Assembly (NCBI GenBank): GCA_024663395.1 | Contig: JANFAH010000034.1 | Location: 372,001 to 436,000, forward strand | DNA: 64,000 bases | From: Pisolithus tinctorius | Lineage: Eukaryota; Basidiomycota; Agaricomycetes; Boletales; Pisolithaceae | Reading direction: 5' to 3' | Shown: positions 9,593-21,329 of the stretch, in pieces | Position numbering within the stretch: the stretch's first letter is position 1 | Layout of the letters: each line of letters starts with the position of its first letter | Program-made: the position numbers and the translations under genes | Notes under the pieces: generated by a model | What the model was told of the DNA's origin: nothing | The model's database searches: none | Seen by the model: only the letters and a program-made list of their open reading frames with translations

Positions 9593-11624
9593 TCAGCTGT
9601 CTGAGGCAAAAGCCTCTACCTCATTGTCAGTGGGGTCATCCTCAGCCTCCTCAAGAAGGCAGTCTAGTTCTTCATCATCTAACCCAGTAATGTGAGTGGC
9701 AGTTGTGCAGGTTTGAGACTGTGGGTGGTAGGGAAGTAAGCAGAATGCAGCAAAGTGGAGTCTGGAGATGGAGCCATCCAACTCAGCCAGCAGGTACAAG
9801 CCTCCAGTGGTCCAATGAAGGATGACCATGGGGCCAGTGTACTGTGGCTTCATCTTCTGGTTCAGTTCTTTCTCTACATGGGTGTGAAGTATGGGTTTAC
9901 CCTCAGGTGACTGGGCTTCAAGACCAGGTGACAGGGGCTAGTCCAGGTGGCCAGAGTCAAGGCCAGGAGACAGGGGCCAAGTCTGGTTGGAGCAGAGTTA
10001 AGGCTGGAAGTCAAGGGTTAAGTCCAGAGGACCAGACTAAAGGCTGGGAGTGCAGGAACAAGACCAGTAGTGTGGGAAACCGACCAGTCTTGGGGTGTGC
10101 ACAGGGGGAAGCCAGTCCAGGGTTGGATCTACCTCCCTTGGTCTCAGCTTATGTGCTGTACCCTTATGCAAGCTGGGGAGAGGTCCAGGACAGGGGCTGG
10201 GGACAGCTTAAGGCTCAGCCTTAGCTATAGAGTAGACTCGGGGTGTAGTACAGAGTTGAGGGTAATACTAATTTGATATTCTGACTGGGTTGCTACAAAG
10301 TATGTACAGGGGTTAAATACATGAGGTCAGTCCAGGATAATGAACATGAAGCTGGACTTGTGAATAAGCTATTAGTGAGAGGATTAGCAAGGTGTGGACA
10401 GCCATAGGGGCTGTGCCAAGGCTAATAGTCAAAGTCCGGGTGACCGGCATAACCGGAGTCGGACACAGGATTTGTACAGTAAGCAGAGTCAGACAAAAGA
10501 CCAGACTAAATATAGTACAAACAAAGGAAAACAGACCGGAGTCATATCTGGGTGACCCAGACATAGACCTAGGAGGACTGGGGTGGAGCAGTGCAGGGCT
10601 GGGGGGCTGGGATGGGCTGGGGATAGGGGTAAAACACCAGACTTGAGTTATTTAGGCTGGAGTTGGGTTATCTAGCACTGGAGTTGAGTTCTCTAGGCTG
10701 GAGTTAGGTTTTCTAGGCCAGACTAGGACCGGAGTTGACCGGAGTTAGGGGCTAGGGGTCCGGACTGGACTGAGTCTGAGTACGAGAGTCATGGATATGA
10801 CAATGGGAGTCACAAATGAGCACAAGGGCACTGGGAGCGAAGTTATAGTCTTTGATGCAATGCTGAAAGGCAGCTTTGAACTGCTGGACAGACTGGAAGT
10901 GTGCATGGAGGATGTTATTGTGGATCTGGTCTAAGTCATCCTGATGCTTCTGTAACTGGCACATGCACCAAGCAATCAGTTCTGTGGTAGTCAGCAGTGT
11001 CACATCATCATGGGATAGGGGTAAGAGGAAGGTAGCCTCAGTGAGGTCAAATGGAAACAGCAGCTTGACACTGTGCACCATGAAGTATGGGGATAAACCC
11101 ATAGACTTCAGAATGGTGACCTGCTTGGCCCAGAACATGGAGTGTGCGACAGTGTGCCAGCAGCGGTCATCATTCTTGCAGCTCTTCATGATAGCCTTGC
11201 AAACATCATAGGGGCAATGCTCTACAATGCTGTTAGCCTGAGAGTTGTAAGGAGAGATATGGATGTGACAGATATGGTATTGCACAGCTAGGGCATCTAA
11301 GGCTTGAATGAATGCTGGACTGTTGTCAGTGATGATTTCAGCGAGTGGACCCCAGCAGCATAGGATGTCCTCAAAGATGAAGGATGCAAGCGCAGTACTA
11401 TTTTCTGTGCACAACATGTGCCATTTGGGATATGAGGTGAGCACACATTGAGCCTGTACTATGTACCAGTAGCCACCAGCTTTGGGCATTAGCATCATGT
11501 CAATGTGAGCTTTATGAAATAGGTCCCCTATCATGGGCACAGTGGGGGGTATGTGTAGTTTCTGCATCTGGTGGATCTGGCATTCATGACATCTGCAAAC
11601 ATACCACTTCACCACCTCAGTCAA
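9593..11624 (-). pseudogene. int: Integrase of family 2 gypsy element, split by a solo LTR
   Basis: The N-terminal block (11624-10808) starts near the zinc domain (CHECQ), then gives the core with first Asp (KAHIDMM), second Asp (IITDNSPAF) and Glu within NSQANSIVE, so the DDE triad is intact. After the family 6 LTR (9883-10802) the frame resumes with HVEKELNQKMKPQYTGPM and a GPY/F-like C-terminal domain (LAELDGSISRLHF), ending at 9593 with an acidic tail. There is no chromodomain. Joined across the LTR the frame is continuous, showing that the LTR insertion is a late event. Confidence 0.88.
9883..10802 (-). repeat. Family 6 solo LTR (920 bp) with 5-bp target duplication ATGGG
   Basis: The repeat begins TGTGAAGTATGG and ends ATATGACA on the plus strand, with ATGGG at 9878-9882 and again at 10803-10807. 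The sense strand is minus, by comparison with the shorter LTR at 30420-30790, whose ends match. It interrupts the family 2 integrase frame. It contains many CCGG/GTCC-rich short repeats. Confidence 0.92.
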
Positions 11625-11846
11625 CCCCCCTGGAGACCTATTAGGTCTGGAGATTTTGATATAAGTATTAACCTAATAGGTGTCATTTGGGTGGGAATTC
11701 CCAACTTTTGGGGATTCTCCACCACCATTCCTGGAGATTCTCCAGGGCAGCAATTTAATATGGTTGGAGAAAATGTTTTCTCCATAATATATATACATTA
11801 TACATCAAATGAAAGGGTAGCTGGGGTCCAAATTGGACTTTCTCCA
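11625..11846. other. Junction region rich in short palindromes
   Basis: No gene. Palindromic words such as GGAATTCCC, GGAGATTCTCC and GGAGAAAATGTTTTCTCC crowd this stretch, which leads into the minisatellites. Confidence 0.5.
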
Positions 11847-12095
11847 GGCTAAATAGACCCCCTTTCCAGGTTGATCCTGGGCTTTCCCCAGGCTAAATAG
11901 ACCAGCTTTCCAGGTTGATCCTGGGATTTCCCCAGGCTAAATAGACCCACTTGCCAGGGTGAACCTGGGCTTTCCCCAGGCTAAATAGACCTGCTTTCCA
12001 GGTTGATCCTGGGATTTCCACAGGCCAAATAGACCCACTTTCCAGGGTGAACCTGGGCTTTCCCCAGGCTAAATAGACCCATTTTCCCAGGCCAT
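11847..12095. repeat. 44-bp minisatellite in alternating 88-bp dimers
   Basis: GGCTAAATAGACC recurs at 11847, 11891, 11935, 11979, 12023 (as GGCCAAATAGACC) and 12067, exactly 44 bp apart. Units alternate between a GTTGATCCTGGGATTT type and a GGTGAACCTGGGCTTT type, so the higher-order unit is 88 bp. Confidence 0.9.
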
Positions 12096-12740
12096 GGAAA
12101 GTCAGAAGCCATTGTTACAGAGTGACACAACTTAAGACCATCAATTATGGCACTTGCATTAGAATCCTAGGTGATCAGGAGGATTCCTTGAAAGGCAGGG
12201 GGGATGGAGAAGAACAGACAGCAGGTGAGTGGTAAAGGGCGGAAAGGGGCAGGGCAGATGATAGAGGAAAGGGGAGGTAGAATGACACCTTCTGCATATG
12301 ACAACAGAAACATCTGGGTGTTAACTCTCAGGAAACATCCCCCTGACCAAACACTCCACTCATCCTTATGCACTCAAACTAACCTATGCTGTGCTTTAGC
12401 TCACCCTGCCCCTCATGCTGCTCTAACAAGATGATGGAGGACAGTTTGGACACCAACAAACTCCCATGATGAAGTCAACAAATATACCATTGGAGAAAAT
12501 CTGTGATGTTCAGAAGTTGGGACACTACCATCTCCTCTATGTCACCAGGAAAATCACACAGGTGTGAGAGGATGGAGCCAAGGAACATGAAGCAGAGAGT
12601 ATTGTCCTATGAAAGAATGAACTGTTGAGTGGGTCAAACACTAACAACACCACAAGGTATATCAACAGTTGGTGTAAAGGACAGAGAAGGTGATCCTCTA
12701 AGTGCATACTCCATGTCCTGCTGGGGATTGAGTCTATGTC
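12096..12740. other. Unassigned stretch
   Basis: No supported coding region or repeat; short ORFs on both strands lack family features or codon continuity. Confidence 0.4.
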
Positions 12741-13206
12741 ATGTTGGAGATTACCCATGGCCTATGGGGGTGCTCCATGTCAACTGTGGGGATTCTCCAT
12801 GACCTGCAGTGATTCTCCACGTCAAGTATGGGGAGTCTCCATGACCTGTGGAGATTCTCCATGTCAAGGATGGGGATTCTCCATGGCATGTTGGGGATTC
12901 ACCATGGCCTGTGGGGATTCTCCAGGACAAGGGTGGAGATTCACCATGTCAAGGATGGGGATTCTCCATGACCTGTGGAGATTTTCCATGTCAAGGATGG
13001 GGATTCTCCATGCCATGCTGGGGATTCTCCATGGCCCACTGGAGATTCTCCATGTCAGGTGTGGGGATTCTCCATGCCATGTTAGGGAATCTCCATGGCC
13101 CACTGGGGATTCTCCATGTCATGTTGGAGATTCTCCATGCCATGTTGGGGAATCTCCACAGCCCAGTGGGAATTCTCCATGTCATGATGGAGATTCCCCA
13201 TGGCAA
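12741..13206. repeat. 21-bp minisatellite (about 22 copies)
   Basis: Units of about 21 bp built on GGGGATTCTCCATG plus a variable seven bases (GCATGTT, ACCTGTG, TCAAGGAT and others) run through the interval. The core GGGGATTCTCC is nearly palindromic. Because 21 is a multiple of three, several frames stay open on both strands; these ORFs are a by-product. Confidence 0.9.
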
Positions 13207-13212
13207 GGATGA

Positions 13213-13984
13213 CACTTCAGGTAACCATTTTTCATAAGCATTTAGGCTGAATAGTTTCTCCAAACCATCCAGCCTAATAGCCTCCCAGACCAAGGTCTGC
13301 CCAGGGACATCTGGTCATGTCCCAGGGCTATGCATATTTTTAGGCCCTGGGACAGATGGGATTTCCCACATAGCCATCCATTCAAATGCAATTATTTGGG
13401 ATGTCCCAAGACTGCCTTGGGTGGCAGGGGTCCCTACTCCTGAAAGTGCAGCTTATATTAGCATTGAAATAGCTGCAGAAATCCTAGCCCCCTTGCTCCT
13501 CTGACAGGTTTAATCCACAAAGTATCCTTCAACCTATACATCCCCTCCCATCCCACCATGCATAGTAGTATACAACAGTACTTTTCATGTACATCTTTGC
13601 AATGTTGATTCTGCTGTATTGGGACATCTCACTAGTTGCCAGGGGGATGACCCACCTGGGCCTCCACATTTGCCATGAACATTGCAATAATAAATTCAAT
13701 CAATTTGTGTCTATACCTCAAGCAATTTGTACTGTATGAAGGAAGAAGTAAATGGTTTTTGAACACTTGTGTGACAAGCCAATATCTCAAAGTCCCCCAC
13801 ATAGAACATGGTGTTGGTCACCTTTGCAACACCATCTGCAGAGGGCAGAATGTCCCAGATGAGCCTCTGAGGTTGTCATGGGGCATTGTGCTGGTATGCA
13901 AAGGTAACTTAGGAGGATGTACCATCATAGCCCCCTGAGGCTGGGATGGGACATCCCACTGACTTTCATAAGGGGACTTGGGAT
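13213..13984. repeat. Dispersed repeat R1, copy 1 (772 bp)
   Basis: Nearly identical to 55897-56667, beginning CACTTCAGGTAACC and ending ACTTGGGAT. Most differences are single bases. Copy 1 is preceded by the 21-bp minisatellite and copy 2 is followed by a 64/65-bp minisatellite. No gene is evident in it. Confidence 0.93.
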
Positions 13985-14549
13985 CATGGAAGCATGGAAG
14001 CATATTTTTGACCCTCTGTTCAGTAAGCAACATCAGTAGACCCAATGAAGACAGATCATAAAACATATCTATGATAGGAAGGTATGCCAAAAAGAAACAA
14101 TGCAGAGACAGAGAGAAACACATACCACAGATTGTGATGCAAGATGAAGTGTTGTTACCAGTGTAGTTTGAGGAACAGTCACATTGAAGGTTAGTTTTGG
14201 CCTCAGTGGTGAACAGCATTGCACAGTAGTTCATAGGCCAGGTCTGATGAACAAGGATAATGATATGATCTACTATATAAAATATGTAGAGGAGGCATGT
14301 TGGATGGGATGAGTAAACACATACCACTCATTGTATTATGAGATGAAGTGGATAAGATGAGATAAATGCTAGCCAAACAGAAAATATCAGTGCAATGTTC
14401 AGGAGAGTAGAAATGGTAAAAGGACATATCTCTTCTGCATCAATGTAGGCATCACTCCACTTTAGGACAGCTCTCCATCTTTGATAAGATCATGCACACC
14501 TCAGGAATATCAGTGAAATTCACAAGAACAGAAAAAGACATCAATACAT
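13985..14549. other. Unassigned stretch with possible splice-donor motifs on minus strand
   Basis: Two GTATGTGTTT motifs on the minus strand (near 14122 and 14318) look like 5' splice sites of a decayed gene, but I cannot follow a protein. Confidence 0.25.
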
Positions 14550-15146
14550 GGCAACCTCAGTGACATGAAGTCAACCAAATCTGATCAGAAGCAACATGAA
14601 GTCAACTTCAAGACATTTGAGCAGCATGAAGCCAGCTCAGTGGGTAGACCTATGGGGTTTTGTAATGAAATCAATGGATGGTGGAAGGCAGTGGAGGGAA
14701 CAGTAGAAGGGCTGTGGAGGTTGACAGAGACAAAAGACGATGCTGAAAACTGCTGAGAACAGCAATGAGGTGGAGAACAGTGCCATGGACAGCATGGACA
14801 GTGTCCTGTGACTTAGGTTATTTTCCCTTGGGAATTCTCCATCCACATGGCAATGACTTTCCCAATGGTGACCATGCACACAACAATGACAAACAATTGA
14901 GTTCTTCCTTTGTCATCCTTGCTGCTGTTGCTGCTGCTCCTCAACATTTGTTCAACAGTGTCTCAGGTGTTGTCTATTTGTTATTACTCAAACTTGGCTT
15001 TGACAATTGTTTTTTTAGGCCCTATTTCCACACTACTGCTCCGATTTGCCTCTGAGTTGGCTTTGTGGCACTTGCTATACTGAAGCTAACTTCATGTTGC
15101 TTCAATCTGCATTCCATTGACTTTGTGTCACTGAGGTTGCAGATTC
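14550..15146. repeat. Fold-back element with about 110-bp inverted arms
   Basis: GCAACCTCAGTGACATGAAG at about 14551 is matched in reverse complement by the sequence ending near 15143. Similarity continues inwards (GAAGCAACATGAAGT, then AAGCCARCTCAG) to about 14655 and 15035. Roughly 380 bp separates the arms. This is a MITE-like or fold-back structure; I find no convincing target duplication. Confidence 0.6.
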
Positions 15147-15519
15147 CCAATTGTTAGTGTGGCTCAATGCCTCAAGGACCTGTTTCATACTTGCATTGGT
15201 GCATGCTTTTGTGGTTATATTTCATTCCTTGACCCTTTCTCCTTGCTGGCTCTACTTCAACCTTGAAGATCCCCTCAAGTGTCCTCTATGGCATCCAGCC
15301 CAGCCTCTTTCAAACTGTACCTTTGGCCCCAGGATGGTATGTGCTTTTTTTTTTTTCTGGGCTAACTTACATCTGCAGCTACAATTACTTCACTCAATGC
15401 ATGAGCAGTTGCATGCAAGGAGAACTGGGTGATAACATCACCTAACATGGATTTTGTTGAAGAACCATATATTTTTGAGGAGGAAGAACTTTGTTGCCAT
15501 GTTGACAGTCACCTTGGGG
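15147..15519. other. Unassigned stretch left of family 1 copy 2
   Basis: No gene. Contains a T-run near 15347. The bases TGGGG at 15515-15519 abut the 5' LTR and would be one half of its target duplication. Confidence 0.4.
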
Positions 15520-15765
15520 TGTCATAACTGTGCATTCACTCTAGGTCCTTACTCACTCCACACCCTCTTCTGCTGGTCATTCACTCACTCCACACCCTCT
15601 TCTGCCGGTTGTTCACTCACTCCACACCAACTCCACCCAACTTCTGTCAGTTATGAACCATCTCCACTCCAACTGCAGTTGGACTTGTGTTGCCCTTCTA
15701 CTGGACCAAGCAGACCATTCTCTGAGGAGTCATGTGACTACCTTCAGACTTCTCCCTGACAGCAT

Positions 15766-16420
15766 TGTAGGAAAAGTCCAAGTAGCTGTATAATATGAGC
15801 TAAATGGCTTAGATAACAACAATAAAAATGAAGGGAATGAAATGTTCATCCCAAGGGATTCTGGACTGTTGAGACTAGAAGGTGAGACCCAGTGCTTTGT
15901 AGCAGTAGTGTTTTGTGTCATGCGCGGTGTGGTCTGCGGAATAGTACTGGCGATGCAAGCGGTGCAAGTGGTATACATAGTTCATGCATGGCGGAATGTG
16001 AGACGTGTGGTGTAGACAAAGCAGAAAAGAAACTCATGGTGACCTTCTGAGTGCCAAAAGGTATCGTTCTGTACCTAAGTACAGGGCTTTATAGTCCGGG
16101 CAAACCCGGAACCTAAGTAAGACAAGGTACAGGTAAAAGAAAGCCACGCGATGGCATGTACAAACAAGACAGGCCGAACAGAGGCCGAGGGTATACTACA
16201 AGCGCTAAAGGAATAGAGACCGTGATAAGAGAAAGAGTCCGAGGGAAAAGAAGCGACTGGAGCACAGCAGCTGCGGGTATAACATTGCACAAGAGGGAGC
16301 AAGGGCGTGGGAAGGTAGCATGTGAACAATGGTGAACGTGAGAGGGGAGCAGATGTAACAGCAGTCACAGAACAGTTAATGATAGGGGCTTATGCATCCA
16401 GGGGATGTGGATTCCCCACA
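15766..16420 (-). repeat. Family 2 solo LTR inside the family 1 LTR
   Basis: Plus-strand ends are TGTAGGAAAAG and GATTCCCCACA; on the minus strand it matches the 5' LTR at 62447-63085. GCAT flanks both sides (15762-15765 and 16421-16424), a 4-bp duplication. It is less CpG-depleted than its host repeat, so it is younger. Confidence 0.9.
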
Positions 16421-16602
16421 GCATGCAGTCAGGTACTCCACAGCACATGCACCACATGGTTCAGTGCCTGGACTGTTTCCTTTTTTAGGTGTTCTGTGTT
16501 ACCTGTTCATATGTCCTCTGTTTACCCTTCATTCATTGTCCAGGAAGTTTTATGAGTCTCCATATGTCAGTTCCAATTCTGGTTACTGTACCTCTGTGAC
16601 AG

Positions 16603-16646
16603 TATAAAAGCATGTATTGTACTCCACTGTTCTTCAGTATGAATAT
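16603..16646 (+). promoter_or_regulatory. TATA box and inferred transcript start of family 1
   Basis: TATAAAAG lies at 16603-16610. AGTATGAATAT (16636-16646) starts 33 bp downstream and is complementary, allowing one decayed CpG per strand, to the sequence just after the LTR, which is what a self-priming element needs at its RNA 5' end. Confidence 0.65.
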
Positions 16647-16937
16647 CAACTTAGTTCCTACTCCTTCTGACTCCATCCTCTGTTTGTCAGAGTTACCTCC
16701 AACTCTCTCTGTCTGTACTCTCCCTCTGAAATACGAGGGCTGAGATCATGCAAGGGGGTAGTGCATGAGCTAAACCCAACACCCTCACTCTGCTCTGCCT
16801 TTGTCCTGGTGGACTTTGTTCCTGCCAAACACTCCACTAGTCAGAGTTCTGTTCCCTCCTGTCAGACTTGCTTCCAAACCCTTCTCTAGATCTTGTTTAG
16901 CATCGGAGTTGGTTGGAGTAGGCCCAGACTTGACAGT

Positions 16938-16948
16938 ATATTTGTACT
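16938..16948 (+). other. Primer-binding site, self-priming type (family 1)
   Basis: ATATTTGTACT begins two bases after the LTR end. Its complement matches the inferred RNA 5' end at 16636-16646; in the better preserved solo LTR the start reads AGTACGAATAT (complement at 29292-29302), so the single mismatch is a CpG to TpG change. No tRNA-type TGG follows the LTR. Confidence 0.6.
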
Positions 16949-16996
16949 CACACTTGTATGATCTTGTTTTCTGTCCTCCAAAAAACTTACACTGTT

Positions 16997-17627
16997 ATGA
17001 GAACTCAAGCTCAATCACAGAAAGAGGTCACTGAGAACCTTGCTGCGGTGCTAGCCAATCTGTGTCAACTCCCTTCTGTTGTCAAACAATTCCAATCATT
17101 CTCTGCTCAACGCTGCTCTCATGCTGAAGGTGAAAGCACTTCACAAGCTGGTCACTCCAACCTCCACCTGGCAACTTTCCATACTCCATCTCCTCATAAC
17201 CAAGATGATGGACCCGACCCCAACCCTGATTATCCTGATTGTGATCCCAATGGTGGGGGCAGTGGTGACAGGGATGTCCCTGAAGACCCAGCTGGGCCAC
17301 CAGAGGATCCCCTCGTAGCTCTTGCTAGAGCTGTCCATGTGCTTGTGCAGTCTAGTTTGCACACTGGGGACTCTGCTCTGAAAACCAAAGTCTGTGAGCC
17401 TGACACCTTCAACAGCTCCAACCCTAAGAAACTCTGCAAGTTCCTTGTTCAATGCAAGTTGAACTTCCAAGACCACCCTCACACATTCCACTCTGACAGA
17501 GCCAAGGTTACCTTTGCTCAGTCTTATCTTAAGGGTATGGCCCTGGCTTGGTTTGAGCCAGACCTGCTAAACCCCAACAATTATGACTGCCTGCTCTGGA
17601 TGGACAACTATCATGAGTTCTTACAAG
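16997..17627 (+). pseudogene. gag: Gag N-terminal half (family 1 copy 2), cut by the DNA transposon
   Basis: ATG at 16997 opens a frame running without a stop into the transposon. It has a coiled N-terminus (TQAQSQKEVTENLAAVLANL), an acidic Pro/Asp/Gly-rich linker, then the retrotransposon gag domain (LCKFLVQCKLNFQ, FAQSYLKGMALAWF). The frame is cut after NYHEFLQ at the 8-bp duplication CTTACAAG and continues in frame at 36046 with ELTTNFGPHDA. Joined, the two halves give an uninterrupted gag domain, proving the insertion point. Confidence 0.93.
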
Positions 17628-18700
17628 CACCAGATACTCCCACTTATATACTCTAATTAGACACAACATTACTGTTTTGATGTTGGTCTAAGACAAGGCA
17701 TTTGAGGTGTTTTCCCCCTCAATGAATAATTATTGAATACTGTAGAGTACTTAGAAAGATTAAGAGCCACTAATCTACCTGAGCCACACCAGGCACACTG
17801 GGATTTGTCATCAGTGCCCCACTGATGCTTCCCATGCATGTGATGCATCATCCCCAACACCTCTCATCACCATTGTCGACAGCAAGCTCACATATCTCAA
17901 CAACTACACAACATACAAGCATCGGACTTTCATGGCTGTATAGTACTCATGTCTAGCTAGCATTCTGTAACATATTATTAATTACCACTAGATACTATGT
18001 ACTAAGCTACCAGAGCTGTGCTGCGTCACACTAGGATTTGTCATCAACACACCACCTGTACTTCCCACACATGTGATGTGTCATCCCTGACACCTCTTGT
18101 TGCCATAGTCGACAGTGAAGTTGTGTATCTCAACAACTACACAACATGCAAACATCGGACTTTCATGGCCATATAGTACTCATGTTTAGCTAGTGTTCTG
18201 TAACATATCATTAATTACCACCGGATACTAAGTACTAAGCTACCAGAGTGGTGCCACATCACACTGGGCTTTGTCATCAACACCCACCTGTACTTCCCAC
18301 ACATGTGACATGTCATCCCCAACACCTCTTGTTGCCGTTGTTGACAGCAAGCTCACATATCTCAACAACTACACAACACACAAATGTCGGACTTTCACAG
18401 CCATATAGTACCCATGTCTAGCTGGTGCTCTGTAACATATTATTGATTATTGCTGGATACTATGTACTAAGCTACCAGAGCTGTGCTGTGTCACACTGGG
18501 ATTTGTCATCAATGCCCACCTGTACTTCCCATGCATGTGCCCTCTTGTCGCTGTTGTCAACAGCGAGCTCACATATCTCAACAACAAGACAATGCACAAA
18601 CATTGGACTTTCATGGCTGTATAGTACCCATGGCTAGCTAGTGCTCTGTAACATATTATTGATTATTGCTGGATACTATGTACTAAGCATCAAGCTACCA
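17628..18700 (+). repeat. Left inverted end with four 233-bp subterminal units
   Basis: About 170 bp of terminal sequence leads into units starting GGATTTGTCATC or variants at 17801, 18034, 18267 and 18499 (233, 233 and 232 bp apart), followed by a diverged partial unit to about 18840. Each unit repeats blocks such as CTCAACAACTACACAACA and AGCTACCAGAG. Confidence 0.92.
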
Positions 18701-19005
18701 GAGCCGCATCGCACTGGCTGACACACCAGTTGTCATGTGTTCAGCAAACACCATTGGACATAGTCTCCTCACCAAGTCTGCATATCACAACTGTTGTATA
18801 TTGTAAAGACATCGGATTTTCATGCAGACATACAGTGTATATAGAGGGGTGGTGGATGCATGAATGAATTGATCTACAGTGCGTGACTGTGCATAACTTT
18901 CAGAAGATACATAAGTGCATTACATTGACAGTGACCAGAAAGTCCTGTGTTAAAATGTGTGCATGACGAAGTATTACAGTAGGGTGGATAAAAGCTTACA
19001 TCTCA
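18701..19005. other. Inner edge of left arm, no gene
   Basis: Diverged remnants of the subterminal unit up to about 18840, then non-coding sequence up to the 3' end of the minus-strand cargo gene. Confidence 0.4.
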
Positions 19006-20947
19006 TTACTCATCATCTTCCATGGAGCTGTTGTCCTCCAAAGACAAGTCGATCAATGCGATGCTTTTTGGAGCTTTCCCCTTGCCTGGTGCTGTGTGGT
19101 GGCATTTCCTGCCTGCATCAGAGCGCTTCGTGCGAGGTTTTCCAACCGCTTCCCCAGCAATTTGTCATTCCTTAAGTCAATCCATGTGTTGCATATGTTG
19201 TTGCATAGACATGTATGCCCAACAACATGTACCTGCTTTAAGCACATCATGAAGGGTACAGAGGTGTTCAGCATTTGTAGTGGTGTGAGGAGACTGGAAT
19301 GGAACACTCTCTGGCCACCCAAGTAGCTCGATGCCATACTTCTCCTTGATGGCCACCTCAAAATTGACAAAGTTGATTCAGATTTTTTTCTTGGCAACAA
19401 CACCTGTGTAGACATGCATGTCAGGAGCTGTTAGAAGGTAGAATGAATACTCATGGAGACCAGAATTAAGAATGCAGGCACACATTCACTGCATGCCTTC
19501 TATGGAGTTGTGCTCCTTGATGTCTGTATGAACAACATAATTCAATACTTAATAGCTATTTAACACCACTCTTGACCTACTTTTTCCATGCATGCATGCC
19601 CAGTTTACAAATGATTTCATCGGGTTTGAGGTCCATAACATCCTCCCAAAAGTCCATGACATTATCAGTTCCATACCAGAAAGGCTGCAATGAGTCGTAG
19701 ACATGTCCATGAGTGGCAAAGAGGCATGCATATATTCCAGTGCAAAGGGCAAGTCCATCAAGCTATAGGAATTCAGTTGATGATCATTAGAATAGAACAT
19801 GGAACTCACTATTTTAAAAACATGCTCCAAGGTTGACTGTGCATCACATGCTGCTGCAGAATTTGTAGTGTGAACACTCATGTTCTTGAGAGTGCAATAT
19901 TCCATGAGGGCACATAACAATTCATCTTTTTCATCTTGAGTCATGTCCTGGTATTTGGGGTCCGCCCTTGCCAACTCCCAAATCTGTTGGAGGGAAAGCT
20001 TCTCCCCATGAGCGAGCTGGAATATAACAGCATCAGAGTGGGAAATTACCTTCATTAACCTCATTTGCCTTGTTGTGAATAATGGCATTGGCCAGTTGCA
20101 TGCTGTGTGGGTTCTGATAATATTTGTGACCACCCAGGAGCTTCTTGACCTTCTCACTTGTAATGTTATGTGTAGTTGCAATGGCCTGTACCATCATTTC
20201 GAACTCATTGGCTAGGGACTGGATGGCATTGTGCAGAAGCATGTCATGATCCCTCCATTGTGCTGCAGAAATTTGCCTTGATGCTGCATGTGTGCTGTGA
20301 TGATCTTTCTCCACACTGGAGAGTGGCTGATGAGGCTGCATGACTGGCTGTCCAGGGTTTTGGGTAGCCCAAGTGGACTTGTTGCCTGCTGCTTTAACCA
20401 CTGAGACTCTGCTGTTGCAAACATTGGGTGTGCTGTTATTGGGATGTGTACTAGAGGTGGTCACACCGGGGACAGAGGTAGCATTTGAATGGGCAGTCTT
20501 GGCAGGCATGGTGTCTGGATGATGGTCTACTGCAGTGCAAGAAATTGGGACATGTGCAGACACTGTTACTTGAGCAGTAGATGAAGGTAGGGCAGGTCTC
20601 GAAGTCAGAGATGACTTGAGCCGAGGGACAGAAATGGCTAAGAGAGTGGGGTCCAGTGCAGGATAACCATAGGGTGGGTTGTGCAATTCCAAAGGCTGTG
20701 GAAGCAATTGTGCAGCATTGGGAGAGAACAGCACATTGGACAGATTCTGGAAATTATATGAGTTAAACCCTGGGGTCAGACATGCAGAATCACCTCCTGC
20801 AGGGCCAAAGGTGGTGGGAGGAAAGGTGAAAACATATTGGTCCATGCTGTAGGTAGAGCATTGAGGTGCAAAGTCTATAGTATTGCTGCACATCTCCAAA
20901 TCCTGGAAATTTTTTTTTTTGACAGCATGATATTGAGCAGATGACAT
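19006..20947 (-). pseudogene. Cargo gene 1: multi-copy Agaricomycete protein of unknown function
   Basis: Exon 1 (20947 to about 20050) encodes a Pro/Ser/Thr-rich region then a conserved block (SAAQWRDHDMLLHNAIQSLA, KVKKLLGGHKYYQNP, QLANAIIHNKANEVNE). A 35-bp intron (GTAATTTCC...ATTCCAG) joins HGEKLSLQQIWELARADP and a helix ending DAQSTLEHVFKI. Later blocks read THGHVYDSLQPFWYGTDN / MDFWEDV and VNFEVAIKEKYGIELLGWP, with a basic-acidic tail stopping at 19006. I recall this order from many repeat-associated Agaricomycete proteins, but no function is known to me. Some stops and frame changes near 19190 and 19560-19800 may be decay or unrecognised introns. Confidence 0.65.
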
Positions 20948-21329
20948 TAGTGTACTCTGTCATTAGGACAATCAGGTATGATATATACAACTCAATATAA
21001 GACCATGTGGACCTGTGGGGGCATCAGCATGATACAATAATATACTAGAGGCGATGTGAGTAACAGGCTATTGATAACACTTACTGTGGATGAAGCTGAT
21101 ACCCTGCTGTCAACTCGCCAAAGTTGAGTGGGCACTAGTATGGCTGCCATCACATCATAATATCTGCATTAATGGGAACCATCTAATCAGCATTTTGTTT
21201 TCTGTCTGATACAATGAACACAATTACTGCAGAGTGTGGGGAAATTTGGATAGATGGGTTTGGACAATCGTGTGGAAGTCCATACAATAGAACTCTGGAT
21301 AAAAAGACCATTAATTGAGCTATGCTAGA
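20948..21329. other. Divergent intergenic region within the transposon
   Basis: No gene seen. It separates the minus-strand cargo gene 1 from plus-strand coding fragments and may hold promoters for both. Confidence 0.35.

Larger units (their letters stand above)
7062..11624 (-). mobile_element. Family 2 Ty3/gypsy element, 3' half, minus strand
   Basis: Right to left: integrase core (11624-10808), integrase C-terminus (9882-9593), an antisense gene (7604-8720, on +), then the first 230 bp of the LTR (7291-7062), cut off by family 1 copy 1. The LTR matches the repeats at 15766-16420 and 62447-63085. A 920-bp solo LTR of family 6 is nested in the integrase. The left part of the element is missing beyond 11624, where minisatellite-rich DNA begins. 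Confidence 0.8.
15520..16935 (+). repeat. 5' LTR of family 1 copy 2, with a nested solo LTR
   Basis: Starts TGTCATAACTG and ends GGCCCAGACTTGACA. Subtracting the nested repeat at 15766-16420 gives a repeat comparable to the 713-bp solo LTR at 29006-29718. A TATA box, transcript start and primer site can be placed (see separate entries). Confidence 0.93.

Noticed and set aside
12736..13237. Open frames of 128-158 codons on both strands in the 21-bp array
   Set aside because: The period is a multiple of three, so several frames stay open automatically; composition follows the repeat and there is no other gene feature.
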